Positions 49,143-56,770 of a stretch of 64,000 bases of DNA are shown in pieces. Source of the stretch: Streptomyces sp. V3I8 (GTDB lineage: Bacteria > Actinomycetota > Actinomycetes > Streptomycetales > Streptomycetaceae). Location: NCBI RefSeq assembly GCF_030817535.1, contig NZ_JAUSZL010000002.1, positions 558,001 to 622,000 of the forward strand, in the 5' to 3' direction. The notes below the pieces were generated by a model that saw only the letters and a program-made list of their open reading frames with translations, was not told where the DNA came from and ran no database searches. The position numbers were made by a program, and so were the translations under genes. How positions within the stretch are numbered: the stretch's first letter is position 1; each line of letters opens with the position of its first letter.

Positions 49143-49179
49143 GGCTGTACCTCCTCCTGCTCCGGCGCCGGCCCGTCCG

Positions 49180-49440
49180 TCAGCGGGTCGCCGATGCCGT
49201 GCGGCCGTAGCGCCGCTCGAACCGCTCCACACGGCCCGCGTCGTCCATGACCCGCGCGTTCCCCGTGTAGAAGGGGTGACTGGCCGACGAGACCTCCACG
49301 TCGATCAGCGGATAGGTGGTGCCGTCCTCCCACTCGATCGTCGCCGCCGAACCCGCGGTCGAGCGGGTCAGGAACGTGACGTCCGAGGCGCGGTCGCGGA
49401 AGACGACCGGGCGGGACACGGGATGAATACCGAGCTTCAT
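49180..49440 (-). CDS. rpmE2: 50S ribosomal protein L31, type B (zinc-free)
   Basis: An 86-aa L31 with [12 protein letters not shown] and the conserved [10 protein letters not shown] near residue 52. The C-x-x-C zinc motif of type A L31 is missing. It replaces zinc-bound L31 under zinc limitation, freeing the metal. GGAAGG precedes ATG 49440. The downstream L36 gene begins 37 bases after its stop. Confidence 0.94.
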   Translation of the reverse strand: MKLGIHPVSRPVVFRDRASDVTFLTRSTAGSAATIEWEDGTTYPLIDVEVSSASHPFYTGNARVMDDAGRVERFERRYGRTASATR

Positions 49441-49486
49441 GGGGTTTCCTTCCTTGCGGCCGTACGCCGGAGGGCCACGGCCTGGT

Positions 49487-49651
49487 TCATCGCTCCTCGC
49501 GGAAGAGGACGTGCTCCCCCGCCACCTGGTCGTACTTGCGCAGGACCAGCCGGTCGGGGTCGTTCAGACGGTTCTTCCGCGTCACATAGGTCGCACCGGT
49601 TCCGGCCATGGACCTCAACGTCACCACCGGACGCGCACCTCTGGCAGCCAT
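49487..49651 (-). CDS. rpmG: 50S ribosomal protein L33, zinc-free type
   Basis: A 54-aa L33: [19 protein letters not shown] at the start and [19 protein letters not shown] after it, ending F-R-E-E-R. It lacks the cysteine pairs of the zinc form. AGGAG six bases before ATG 49651. It is first of the three-gene alternative ribosomal set. Confidence 0.93.
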   Translation of the reverse strand: MAARGARPVVTLRSMAGTGATYVTRKNRLNDPDRLVLRKYDQVAGEHVLFREER

Positions 49652-49697
49652 GAACGTCTCCTCTCACACCCCGGACACCCATCTGGATTGATGGGGC

Positions 49698-49712
49698 CAT
49701 GTCATTCACATG
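49698..49712 (-). promoter_or_regulatory. candidate Zur-type operator upstream of rpmG
   Basis: CATGT-CATTC-ACATG is a 5-5-5 inverted repeat 47 bases before the L33 start. The minus strand reads GTGAATGAC, keeping the AATGA core of actinobacterial Zur boxes. The match to the full consensus is only partial. Confidence 0.35.
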
Positions 49713-49824
49713 CGGTACAACCAGGCCCACCGGGGTTGTATTCCCCCCTCCCCGGGACCCTCGGGAAGGTCCGAAACGGGCGGGGGAGTCCCGCGAAGCA
49801 CGGTTTCGACCGAGGTGGGAGCGA

Positions 49825-49830
49825 TAGGGT
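49825..49830 (+). promoter_or_regulatory. -10 box of leaderless SpoIIE phosphatase promoter
   Basis: TAGGGT seven bases before ATG 49838, with no ribosome site. Confidence 0.5.
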
Positions 49831-49837
49831 TCCCGGC

Positions 49838-52792
49838 ATGAACGCACGGCTGGATCTGCTCGGCACGGTGGCGCCCGGTGCCCCGGAGAGCGAGGTCTTC
49901 CGGCTGGCTCTGCAGCACGCGGTGGGAGAACTGGGCGCGCTGGGCGGAGCGGTCCACCTCCGCGGTCCCATGTCCGCGCTGCGCCTGGTGTCCGCGGTCG
50001 GTCTGCCGTCCGCCCTCGTCCGTTCGTGGGAGATCGTCGACCAGGACGGACCGTCCGCACCGGCGCTCGCCCTCCACCGGGGCAGCGGCGCATGGGTCGC
50101 GCCGGAGCACGGTGCACCGGTCGTGCCGAAGGACGGGGCGGGCACCGGCGGCCCCTCCTGGCCCGGCTCCGGTCTCGCCGCCCTGCCCGTGTCCAGCGGG
50201 AACCGGCGTATCGGCACGCTCACCGTCCTGACCGGCGACGGGGGCGAGCCCACCGCGCGGCAGTGGGACTTCCTGCGGGCGGTCGTCGCCTGGGCCGAGC
50301 AGCGCATCCTGCAGGCGCCGCGACCGTCCGCGCCCGTGCCCGCCGAGCCGGACGGTGAACGCCTGCGGCAGGCGCTGAAGGAGGTCAGCGTCGGGTCGTG
50401 GGACTGGGACATCCGTACCGGCGCCCTGATCTGGGACGAGGCGGCGCTGGAGCTGTACGGCACCCGGCCCGCGGAGTTCACCGGACGGATCGAGGACTGG
50501 ATGCGGGTCGTCCACCCCGACGACCTCGCCCCGACCCTGGCGGCGGCGCAGCGGGCCATCCAGGACCGGGGCGTGTACGAGGCCGAGTACCGGGTGCGGC
50601 GCCCGGACGGCTCGTACGGCTGGACCCGGGCCCGCGGCCGGGTCACGTACGACGACGGGGGTGAAGCCCTGCGGATGATCGGCGTCGGCTGGGAGAGCAA
50701 CGAGTCCCGCTCCGCCCGCGACGCCCTCGGCCGGGCCCTGCGCCACATGAGCGACGGCTTCCTGGCGGTGGACGACCACTGGCGGATCACCTTCGCCAAC
50801 CTGGAGGCGGAACGCGCGCTGGGCCTCTCCGAGGAGAAGCTGTTCGGGCGCCTCCTGTGGGACCTGCCCTCCGCGACGAAGGTCCCCGGTCTGGAGAAGC
50901 GCTGCCGGGCGGCCGCCGCGCAGGGGGAGCCCGTCGGCTTCGACGTCCGCGCGCCCGAGACCGGGCGCCTCTTCCACGTACGGCTGGTCCCGGGGCCCGA
51001 CGGCCGCACGCTCTACTTCACCGACGTGACCGACCAGCGGCGCCAGGCCGTGGAGCGGCGGACGGCCGAGCGGGCCACGACCGAGCGGGCGGCCCGGATC
51101 ACCGAGCTGACCGCGGACCTCGCCAAGGCCACGACCTCGCAGGACGTGGTGGCCGCCGTGGCTCGCCGGGTGCTGCCGCCGTTCGCCGCCACCGGGCTGC
51201 TGATGCAGGTCGTCGAGGGCGACCGGCTGCACCGGGTCGGTGCCGTCGGCTACTCGCAGGAATTCCTGAACCTGCGGGAAGAGCGCACCAGGAGCCTCGG
51301 CGACCCGGCCTGGGACCCGGTCGTCTCGGGCACCCCGCTGTTCCTGTCGTCCATGGAGGAGTTCGTCGCGCACTCGCCGGCGCTGGCCGACGTGCCCGCC
51401 CTGGCCGGCAAACAGGCGTGGGCGTTCCTGCCCCTGGCCGCGTCCGGCCAGACGTTCGGCGTGTGCGTCGTCTCCTTCGACCGGCCACGCCTGCTGACCG
51501 ACGAGGAACGCACCCTGCTGACGACCATCAGCGCCCTCGTCGCACAGGCCCTGGAACGGGCCCGGCTCTACGACGCCGAGCACGCCCGGTCCCGCGAGCT
51601 GCAACGCAGCCTGCTCCCCCAGAGCCTGCCCGACCTTGCCGCCTGCACGGCCGCCGCGCGCTACCTCCCCGCGGGCCAGGGCATGGACGTGGGCGGCGAC
51701 TGGTACGACATCATCCCGCTGTCCGGCGGCCAGGTCGCGCTGGTGGTGGGCGACATCATGGGCCACGGCATGTCCGAGGCGGCCACCATGGGCCGGCTGC
51801 GCACCGCGGTCCACACGCTGGCCGACCTCGAACTGCCCCCCGACGAGATCATGAGCCACCTGAACGACGTCGTCGGCAGCCTGAACGAGGAGTCGTACGC
51901 GACCTGTCTGTACGCGCTCTACGACTCCACCACCCGGACCTGCTCCATCGCCCGGGCCGGCCATCCCCCGCCGGCCCTGCTGCACCCCGACGGCTCCGTG
52001 CACTTCCCCGAGCCGGCCGCCGACCCGCCGCTCGGTGCGGCCAGGCCGCCGTTCGAGACACTGGAGATGGCGGTGCCCGAGGGAAGCCTGATCGTGCTCT
52101 ACACCGACGGCCTGGTCGAGTCGGCGAAGCGGGACATCGACACCGGCATGGCGGAGCTGGGCCGGCTCCTGCACCGTACCCACGAGGACGGCACCAGCGC
52201 GGACCTGGAGCGTCTCTGCGACGCGCTGACGGCCGGCCTGCTCCCCGCCGAGCAGCAGGCGGCCGACGACGCGGCGTTCCTCGTCGCCCGGCTGCACGCC
52301 CTGCCCGCGGACAGGATGGCCGCCTGGCCGCTGCCCAAGGACCCGAAGGCAGCCGGCCAGGCCCGCCGCCACGTCCGCGGGCAACTGGCCGACTGGGGTC
52401 TGGACGCTCTCGCACCCACCACGGAACTGCTGGTCAGCGAACTGGTGGGCAATGTCGTACGGCACGCCAAGGGTCCCGTGCGGCTGCGCCTCCTGTACGG
52501 CGCCGAGCTGATCTGCGAGGTGTTCGACGGCAGCCTGACCATGCCCCGCATCCGCCGCGCCGAGGAGAGCGACGAAGGGGGCCGGGGACTGCAGCTGGTC
52601 AGGGCGCTCTCGGAGCGCTGGGGGGTGCGCTACACACCGACGGGCAAGTGCATCTGGACCGAGCAGGTGCTCGGCGGCCCCGGTGACGGGCGGGACGGCG
52701 GCCCGCCCGACGCTCAGGACGCCGTGTTCCCCGGCGCGGACATGTTCGCCGCCGACCTGGACGCGCTCCTCTCCGGCGACAGCGACACCTAG
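49838..52792 (+). CDS. multidomain PAS/GAF/SpoIIE phosphatase with C-terminal ATPase
   Basis: A 984-aa signalling protein. Order: N-terminal GAF-like (about 10-155), PAS_3 (180-290; W-D-W-D-I-R-T-G, V-H-P-D-D), PAS_4-like (300-405), GAF (430-570), PP2C/SpoIIE (600-805) with G-G-D-W-Y-D, G-D-I-M-G-H-G, Y-T-D-G-L-V-E and D-D-A-A-F-L-V, and a GHKL kinase domain (830-960; L-V-S-E-L-V-G-N-V-V-R-H-A, G-R-G-L-Q-L-V). It combines phosphatase and anti-sigma kinase activities in one chain, typical of Streptomyces partner switching. The ATG 49838 start is set by the TAGGGT box; longer frames upstream are antisense to the ribosomal cluster. Confidence 0.92.
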   Translation: MNARLDLLGTVAPGAPESEVFRLALQHAVGELGALGGAVHLRGPMSALRLVSAVGLPSALVRSWEIVDQDGPSAPALALHRGSGAWVAPEHGAPVVPKDGAGTGGPSWPGSGLAALPVSSGNRRIGTLTVLTGDGGEPTARQWDFLRAVVAWAEQRILQAPRPSAPVPAEPDGERLRQALKEVSVGSWDWDIRTGALIWDEAALELYGTRPAEFTGRIEDWMRVVHPDDLAPTLAAAQRAIQDRGVYEAEYRVRRPDGSYGWTRARGRVTYDDGGEALRMIGVGWESNESRSARDALGRALRHMSDGFLAVDDHWRITFANLEAERALGLSEEKLFGRLLWDLPSATKVPGLEKRCRAAAAQGEPVGFDVRAPETGRLFHVRLVPGPDGRTLYFTDVTDQRRQAVERRTAERATTERAARITELTADLAKATTSQDVVAAVARRVLPPFAATGLLMQVVEGDRLHRVGAVGYSQEFLNLREERTRSLGDPAWDPVVSGTPLFLSSMEEFVAHSPALADVPALAGKQAWAFLPLAASGQTFGVCVVSFDRPRLLTDEERTLLTTISALVAQALERARLYDAEHARSRELQRSLLPQSLPDLAACTAAARYLPAGQGMDVGGDWYDIIPLSGGQVALVVGDIMGHGMSEAATMGRLRTAVHTLADLELPPDEIMSHLNDVVGSLNEESYATCLYALYDSTTRTCSIARAGHPPPALLHPDGSVHFPEPAADPPLGAARPPFETLEMAVPEGSLIVLYTDGLVESAKRDIDTGMAELGRLLHRTHEDGTSADLERLCDALTAGLLPAEQQAADDAAFLVARLHALPADRMAAWPLPKDPKAAGQARRHVRGQLADWGLDALAPTTELLVSELVGNVVRHAKGPVRLRLLYGAELICEVFDGSLTMPRIRRAEESDEGGRGLQLVRALSERWGVRYTPTGKCIWTEQVLGGPGDGRDGGPPDAQDAVFPGADMFAADLDALLSGDSDT

Positions 52793-52827
52793 TCGTACGC
52801 CTCCGGATTAGTCGTACGTCTCCGGAT
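52790..52827. repeat. 19-bp tandem duplication at convergent stop codons
   Basis: TAGTCGTACG-CTCCGGAT-type unit at 52790-52808 repeated at 52809-52827 with one mismatch. The first copy includes the phosphatase stop, and the second ends at the CHAD gene stop. Confidence 0.85.
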
Positions 52828-54380
52828 CACCGGCCGATCCGCCGACGTGGTGCGGGTTCCGAGGCCGACTCCCACACGGAGGGCAGTTCCTGCTCCGCGG
52901 CGTGCGCGCGGGCCTGTTCGGTGCCGTACAGCAGACCCCAGGTGAAGCCGGCCTCGCCCGCGGTCTGGGCCGCCACGGCCAGCTCCCTGAGGACGCCCCG
53001 GGCCACCACGCTGTCCTGGTGGCCGCCGAGGATCTTCTGCACGGACTTGATCCGCCTGCCCAGGTCCTTGGCGGGCCTGCCGAGCGCCGGGCGCGCCGCC
53101 TCCGTCGCGTACCTGACCCTCTTCGCCGCCTTGCGTGCCTCGTGCAGAGCCACGTCGCGCTCGGGTCCGGGCGACAGCTCCAGGGCCGTCGTCATGCGCC
53201 CGGCGAGTCGTCCGTACTCCTTGTGCACGGCCTTGGCCATGACCTTGCCGGCCTTCCTGCCGGCCTCGGCGCTCAGCGGCGGCCGTTCCAGCAGTGCGGC
53301 GAGGGAGTCGAGCAGGGCGAGGTAGCGGCGCGAGCCGAGGGCGTCGAGAGTGCGCCGGTGGGACTCCGCGCCGACGGCGACGTCCCAGACCCTCAGCCGC
53401 GCGGCGACGGGGCCGAGGAGCAGTTCGTCCGGCAGGGCGTCGATCTCCTCGCTGAGCCGCTCGTGCAGTACTTCCTGGTCGCGCTCGGCGCCCAGTTCCC
53501 CGGCCAGCCACTTCAGTTCGTCCCGGACCGGGTCGGTGACCGCGCGATCGAGGACGGACCGGTAGGAGCGCAGGCAGCTCCGCAGGCGACGGCAGGCGAC
53601 CCGCATGCCGTGGACCGCGTCGGGCCGGTCGCGCCGCACGGCCGGGTCGAGCGCGGTCAGCGTCCGGACCTGCTCGCGCAGGTACGCGTGGATCTGCGCG
53701 CCCGCCCGGTCCGGGGCGAGCCCGTCGGGCGCTCCGGCCAAAGCAGCGGTCGCAGTCGTGATCGCGGTCTCGGTCGCCGTCTCGTCGAGTGCGCGGGCCA
53801 GCTTGGACGGAGCCTGTGCCCGGGTGACCCCCTTCTTGCGGAGCCTCTTTTCCACGGCGTCCAGGAGAGCGGGGTCGGCGTCCCCGGCCAGCTCCACCTC
53901 CAGTTCGTTCCACGCGGCGCTCGTGCCCCCGTCGCGCAGGGAGTCCGCGCGCACCGTGTCGACGCACAGCTCGGCACGCACGGTGCCGTCGGCGTCGACC
54001 AGGTGCCGCACCTCGCGCGTCGAACGGATGCGGACCACCGGAGTCAGCTCGGCCCCGCGGGTGCGGGACACGGTCAGGTCGAGCAGGTCGTCCGGAACGG
54101 TGTCGGCCGGTGCCGACCTGATCTCCTCCCGGCTGTCGCCCGACAGCGGCAGTTTGAGATGCCACCCGGCGTCGCCGCCACCGGTCCTGCGGCGCAGTAC
54201 GGCCGAGGAGCCGGACAGCCGCAGGTCCGCGGTGTCGTAGTAGACGGCGTCCAGCTCCTGCAGATCACGGTCGACGACCGCCGCGACCCCGTCCACGCGC
54301 TCCAGTCCGGACCACCAGGAGTCGTCGGCGGACGGGGGAACCTCGTACTTTCGCTCTGTCTCTCGCATCGACTGGGCCAT
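52827..54380 (-). CDS. CYTH and CHAD domain protein
   Basis: A 517-aa protein. The N-terminal CYTH (triphosphate tunnel) domain starts R-E-T-E-R-K-Y-E-V, the E-x-E-x-K signature, and runs to about 200. The CHAD domain (about 225-500) has conserved histidine/arginine helices V-H-G-M-R-V-A-C-R-R-L-R-S and L-H-E-A-R-K-A-A-K-R-V-R-Y. CHAD binds polyphosphate and CYTH often cleaves inorganic triphosphate, so a polyphosphate role is likely, in keeping with the PPK2 gene 11 kb away. No clear ribosome site; ATG 54368 is an alternative. Confidence 0.92.
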   Translation of the reverse strand: MAQSMRETERKYEVPPSADDSWWSGLERVDGVAAVVDRDLQELDAVYYDTADLRLSGSSAVLRRRTGGGDAGWHLKLPLSGDSREEIRSAPADTVPDDLLDLTVSRTRGAELTPVVRIRSTREVRHLVDADGTVRAELCVDTVRADSLRDGGTSAAWNELEVELAGDADPALLDAVEKRLRKKGVTRAQAPSKLARALDETATETAITTATAALAGAPDGLAPDRAGAQIHAYLREQVRTLTALDPAVRRDRPDAVHGMRVACRRLRSCLRSYRSVLDRAVTDPVRDELKWLAGELGAERDQEVLHERLSEEIDALPDELLLGPVAARLRVWDVAVGAESHRRTLDALGSRRYLALLDSLAALLERPPLSAEAGRKAGKVMAKAVHKEYGRLAGRMTTALELSPGPERDVALHEARKAAKRVRYATEAARPALGRPAKDLGRRIKSVQKILGGHQDSVVARGVLRELAVAAQTAGEAGFTWGLLYGTEQARAHAAEQELPSVWESASEPAPRRRIGR

Positions 54381-54486
54381 TTGTTACCGGTTGACGCGAT
54401 CCGCCGAACGAAACGCGATACGGGACATCGCGTCCCACCGGGCTGGGATCAGGCCATTGGGACAGGTGGCGGTGCGGCGCCGGTCA

Positions 54487-54795
54487 TCAGCCCGCCAGCA
54501 GCCGGGCCAGCGCCGTCACGGCCGTTCCGGCGACGATCGCGAGCAGCAGCGGTGCGCGCAGCCACCTGGCCGCGACCACCGCCGCGAGTCCGAGCAGCAG
54601 GGTCGCGTCCAGTTCCGTCCAGCGCGGGCCCGCCACGTCGACGACCAGGAGTCCGGCGAGCAGCACGGGTGCCAGCAGGGCGATGACGCCGCGCGCCGCC
54701 GCGGGGAGCTCGCGGTCCCCCAGCACCGCGGGGCCCGCCGCCTTGAACGCGAAGCTGATCAGCGCGACGCAGCCGATGGCCCACCACAGGTTCAC
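54487..54795 (-). CDS. azlD: AzlD-type small membrane subunit of branched-chain amino acid exporter
   Basis: A 102-aa protein with three to four helices (W-W-A-I-G-C-V-A-L-I-S-F-A-F-K-A, V-I-A-L-L-A-P-V-L-L-A-G-L-L-V-V, L-L-L-G-L-A-A-V-V-A-A-R-W-L). The GTG overlaps the AzlC stop (GTGA), the usual AzlCD gene pair. The pair exports branched-chain amino acids or their analogues across the membrane; substrate is inferred from the family. Confidence 0.88.
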   Translation of the reverse strand: MNLWWAIGCVALISFAFKAAGPAVLGDRELPAAARGVIALLAPVLLAGLLVVDVAGPRWTELDATLLLGLAAVVAARWLRAPLLLAIVAGTAVTALARLLAG

Positions 54796-55544
54796 GATCC
54801 GTCCGCCTCCTTCGTGTCGCGCGGGACGAGTCCGTTGCGTATCCCGACGAGGGCCGCCGCGCTCGCCCCCAGCAGCGCGAGCCCGGCCGGCGCCCGGAAC
54901 ACCAGGACGGCGGCGACGCACGCGCCCAGTGCCGCCGCGGCCCGGGCCGCCCGGGAGCCGCGCAGCTCGTCCAGCAGGAGCAGCAGGAAGAAGGCCGGGA
55001 AGACGACATCGAGACCGAGTGTCCGCACCAGGCTCTCCGGCGGGGCCGCGACGACGCCGAGCACGGTTCCCGCCACCCATGCGGGCCACTGCACGGCGGT
55101 GGCGCCGAACAGCTTGTAGCGGTCGAATCGGCCGCCGCCCAGGTGCGCGGCCACCCACGAGCCGTCGACGACGGCCTGGCCCTCCAGTGCCCGGCGGATC
55201 CGGCCGCCGCGCAGGTCCTTCGCCACGGCCACGCCCATCGGGACGAAGCGGCCGTTGATGAGAGCGGCCGCCGCGACGGCCGTCGCCATTCCCCCGCCGC
55301 CCGCCAGCGCGGTGGCGAGGGCGAACTGGGCGGACCCGGAGAAGACGACGAGGGAGCAGACGATCGGCGCGAGGATCCCCCAGCCCTCCGAGCGGGCGAA
55401 CGCGCCGAAGGTGACGGCCAGGACGAAACCGGCCACGGCCAGACCCGCGCCCACCTTGACGCCCGCGAGGAAACCCTGCCGGCGTGCGTCGCGGGCCGGT
55501 GCCCGGGTCGTACGGCCCTCGGTCTGCGGAGGTGTCCGGTCCAT
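54792..55544 (-). CDS. azlC: AzlC-type branched-chain amino acid exporter subunit
   Basis: A 250-aa membrane protein with about five to six helices. Landmarks: F-L-A-G-V-K-V-G-A-G-L-A, V-V-F-S-G-S-A-Q-F-A-L-A-T-A-L-A-G-G-G, A-L-I-N-G-R-F-V-P-M-G-V-A-V and G-L-D-V-V-F-P-A-F-F-L-L-L-L. A TAGCCT box lies six bases before the ATG on the minus strand, so it is probably leaderless. It is divergent from the CGNR regulator gene with only 48 bp between start codons, suggesting that regulator controls it. Confidence 0.92.
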   Translation of the reverse strand: MDRTPPQTEGRTTRAPARDARRQGFLAGVKVGAGLAVAGFVLAVTFGAFARSEGWGILAPIVCSLVVFSGSAQFALATALAGGGGMATAVAAAALINGRFVPMGVAVAKDLRGGRIRRALEGQAVVDGSWVAAHLGGGRFDRYKLFGATAVQWPAWVAGTVLGVVAAPPESLVRTLGLDVVFPAFFLLLLLDELRGSRAARAAAALGACVAAVLVFRAPAGLALLGASAAALVGIRNGLVPRDTKEADGS

Positions 55545-55550
55545 ACGAAC

Positions 55551-55586
55551 AGGCTAACAGTCATAGTGCTCGACGGGTATTAGGAT
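55551..55586. promoter_or_regulatory. divergent leaderless -10 boxes for azlC and CGNR gene
   Basis: Minus-strand TAGCCT at 55551-55556 is six bases before the azlC ATG. Plus-strand TAGGAT at 55581-55586 is six bases before ATG 55593. The two promoters overlap in the 24 bp between them. Confidence 0.55.
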
Positions 55587-55592
55587 GACGGC

Positions 55593-56198
55593 ATGGAGGC
55601 GACGACGCCGGAGCTGATCGGCGGGCACGTGGTACTGGATTTCGCCAACACGATCGCGTGGCGGCTCGACGAGCGGCGCACGGTGGACCGCGTCTCCGGC
55701 CCGGCGGAGCTGCTCACCTGGGCCGGTGCGAGCGGTCTGCTGGACGCGGACCGGGCCCGGGCGCTCCTGCGCGTCGCGGAGGCGGACCCGGACGGGGCCG
55801 CGCACACCCTGCGGGCGGCGCGGCGGCTGCGGACGGCCCTGCTCCACCTGCTCGACGCCGCCGTGGACGGCCTGCCGCCCCGCCGTGAGGACCTGGCCGT
55901 GGTGCGCCGCTGTCTCCGCGACGCCTGGGACCGGGCGGAGTTCGCCGCGGCCCTGCCGCTGCGGCCGGAGCTGGACGTCACCGCGCCGGACGACGTCGTG
56001 CGGGCGCTGGCGCTGGAGGCGGCGGAACTGCTGTCCGGACCGCTGGCGAACCTCCGGCGCTGCCGGGGGCCGGGCTGCGGATGGTTCTTCCTCGACCGCA
56101 GCCGCAGCCACACCAGGCAGTGGTGCCGGACCGGCGACTGCGGCAACCGCGAGCGGGTGCGGCGGCACTACGCCCGCTCCCGCGACACACGTCACTGA
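55593..56198 (+). CDS. CGNR zinc-finger/ABATE domain putative regulator
   Basis: A 201-aa protein. N-terminal ABATE-type domain (residues 8-130; V-L-D-F-A-N-T-I-A-W-R, stress-linked and possibly ligand-binding) and C-terminal CGNR zinc finger (C-R-G-P-G-C-G-W-F-F-L-D-R-S-R, W-C-R-T-G-D-C-G-N-R) that probably binds DNA. The start follows a TAGGAT box by six bases. It is divergent from azlCD, the most likely target. Confidence 0.88.
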   Translation: MEATTPELIGGHVVLDFANTIAWRLDERRTVDRVSGPAELLTWAGASGLLDADRARALLRVAEADPDGAAHTLRAARRLRTALLHLLDAAVDGLPPRREDLAVVRRCLRDAWDRAEFAAALPLRPELDVTAPDDVVRALALEAAELLSGPLANLRRCRGPGCGWFFLDRSRSHTRQWCRTGDCGNRERVRRHYARSRDTRH

Positions 56199-56209
56199 CG
56201 CCCCGTCGT

Positions 56210-56237
56210 CTTCATGTCGCCCGCTTCATGTCGCCCG
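56210..56237. repeat. 14-bp perfect tandem duplication at 3' end of DUF952 gene
   Basis: CTTCATGTCGCCCG at 56210-56223 repeated at 56224-56237, between convergent CGNR and DUF952 genes; the second copy covers the DUF952 stop codon. Confidence 0.85.
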
Positions 56238-56618
56238 CTTCGTGCCGTTCGCCCTCGTGTCCGTCTCCTTCATGCCCGTCGCCCGTCCCCCGTCGTCCCA
56301 CTGGACCTCCAGGACGCGCTCGACGGCGTCCCGGTCGACGGGCCCGAACAGGTGGGGGAACAGGACGTCCTCGGCGACCCCGGGCGGCGGGGCGGGGGCC
56401 GCCGCCTCGTACTCCAGCCTGGCGGTGAGGCGTTCCTCGTCCAGGAGCAGCACGAGCAGCGGCCTGGGCGCGTCCCGGTAGAAGGTGTCGACCACGGCCA
56501 GTGTGGTCGCCTCGTCGGGAGAGCAGTGGACGAAGCCGTCCTCGGCGAGGGAGGCGGGCGCGTACGGAGCCTCGGGGCGGGCGGTCCAGTCACCGAGCGG
56601 CACAGCGTGATAGATCAT
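56226..56618 (-). CDS. DUF952 family protein
   Basis: A 130-aa protein of the DUF952 family (glutathione-S-transferase-like label in databases), function unknown. Landmarks: M-I-Y-H-A-V-P-L-G-D-W, A-E-D-G-F-V-H-C-S, L-L-L-L-D-E-E-R-L and F-P-H-L-F-G-P-V. ATG 56618 gives the family N-terminus; an ATG five codons upstream lacks support. Its last codons fall in a 14-bp tandem duplication. Confidence 0.85.
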   Translation of the reverse strand: MIYHAVPLGDWTARPEAPYAPASLAEDGFVHCSPDEATTLAVVDTFYRDAPRPLLVLLLDEERLTARLEYEAAAPAPPPGVAEDVLFPHLFGPVDRDAVERVLEVQWDDGGRATGMKETDTRANGTKRAT

Positions 56619-56770
56619 CGTCCGGTTGTACAACAGCGATCGCCGTCGAGAATATGCGGATCCGAATTACTTGATCCGTAGCCCCGGCACCCGCGGATTG
56701 GTCGGAAAAAGAATTCCGCCCGATCGAATGATCGACCAATCCGCCCTGCTTCCAGGACCGGATTCCCCAC

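Noticed and set aside
49439..49837. Longer N-terminus of the SpoIIE phosphatase
   Set aside because: This stretch is antisense to the L33 gene and its promoter; a leaderless -10 box fixes the start at 49838.
56640..56770. ECF sigma promoter before the Mo-oxidoreductase/fasciclin pair
   Set aside because: GGATCCG-like and CCGAAT-like pieces occur but not with the spacing of a known SigK-type promoter.
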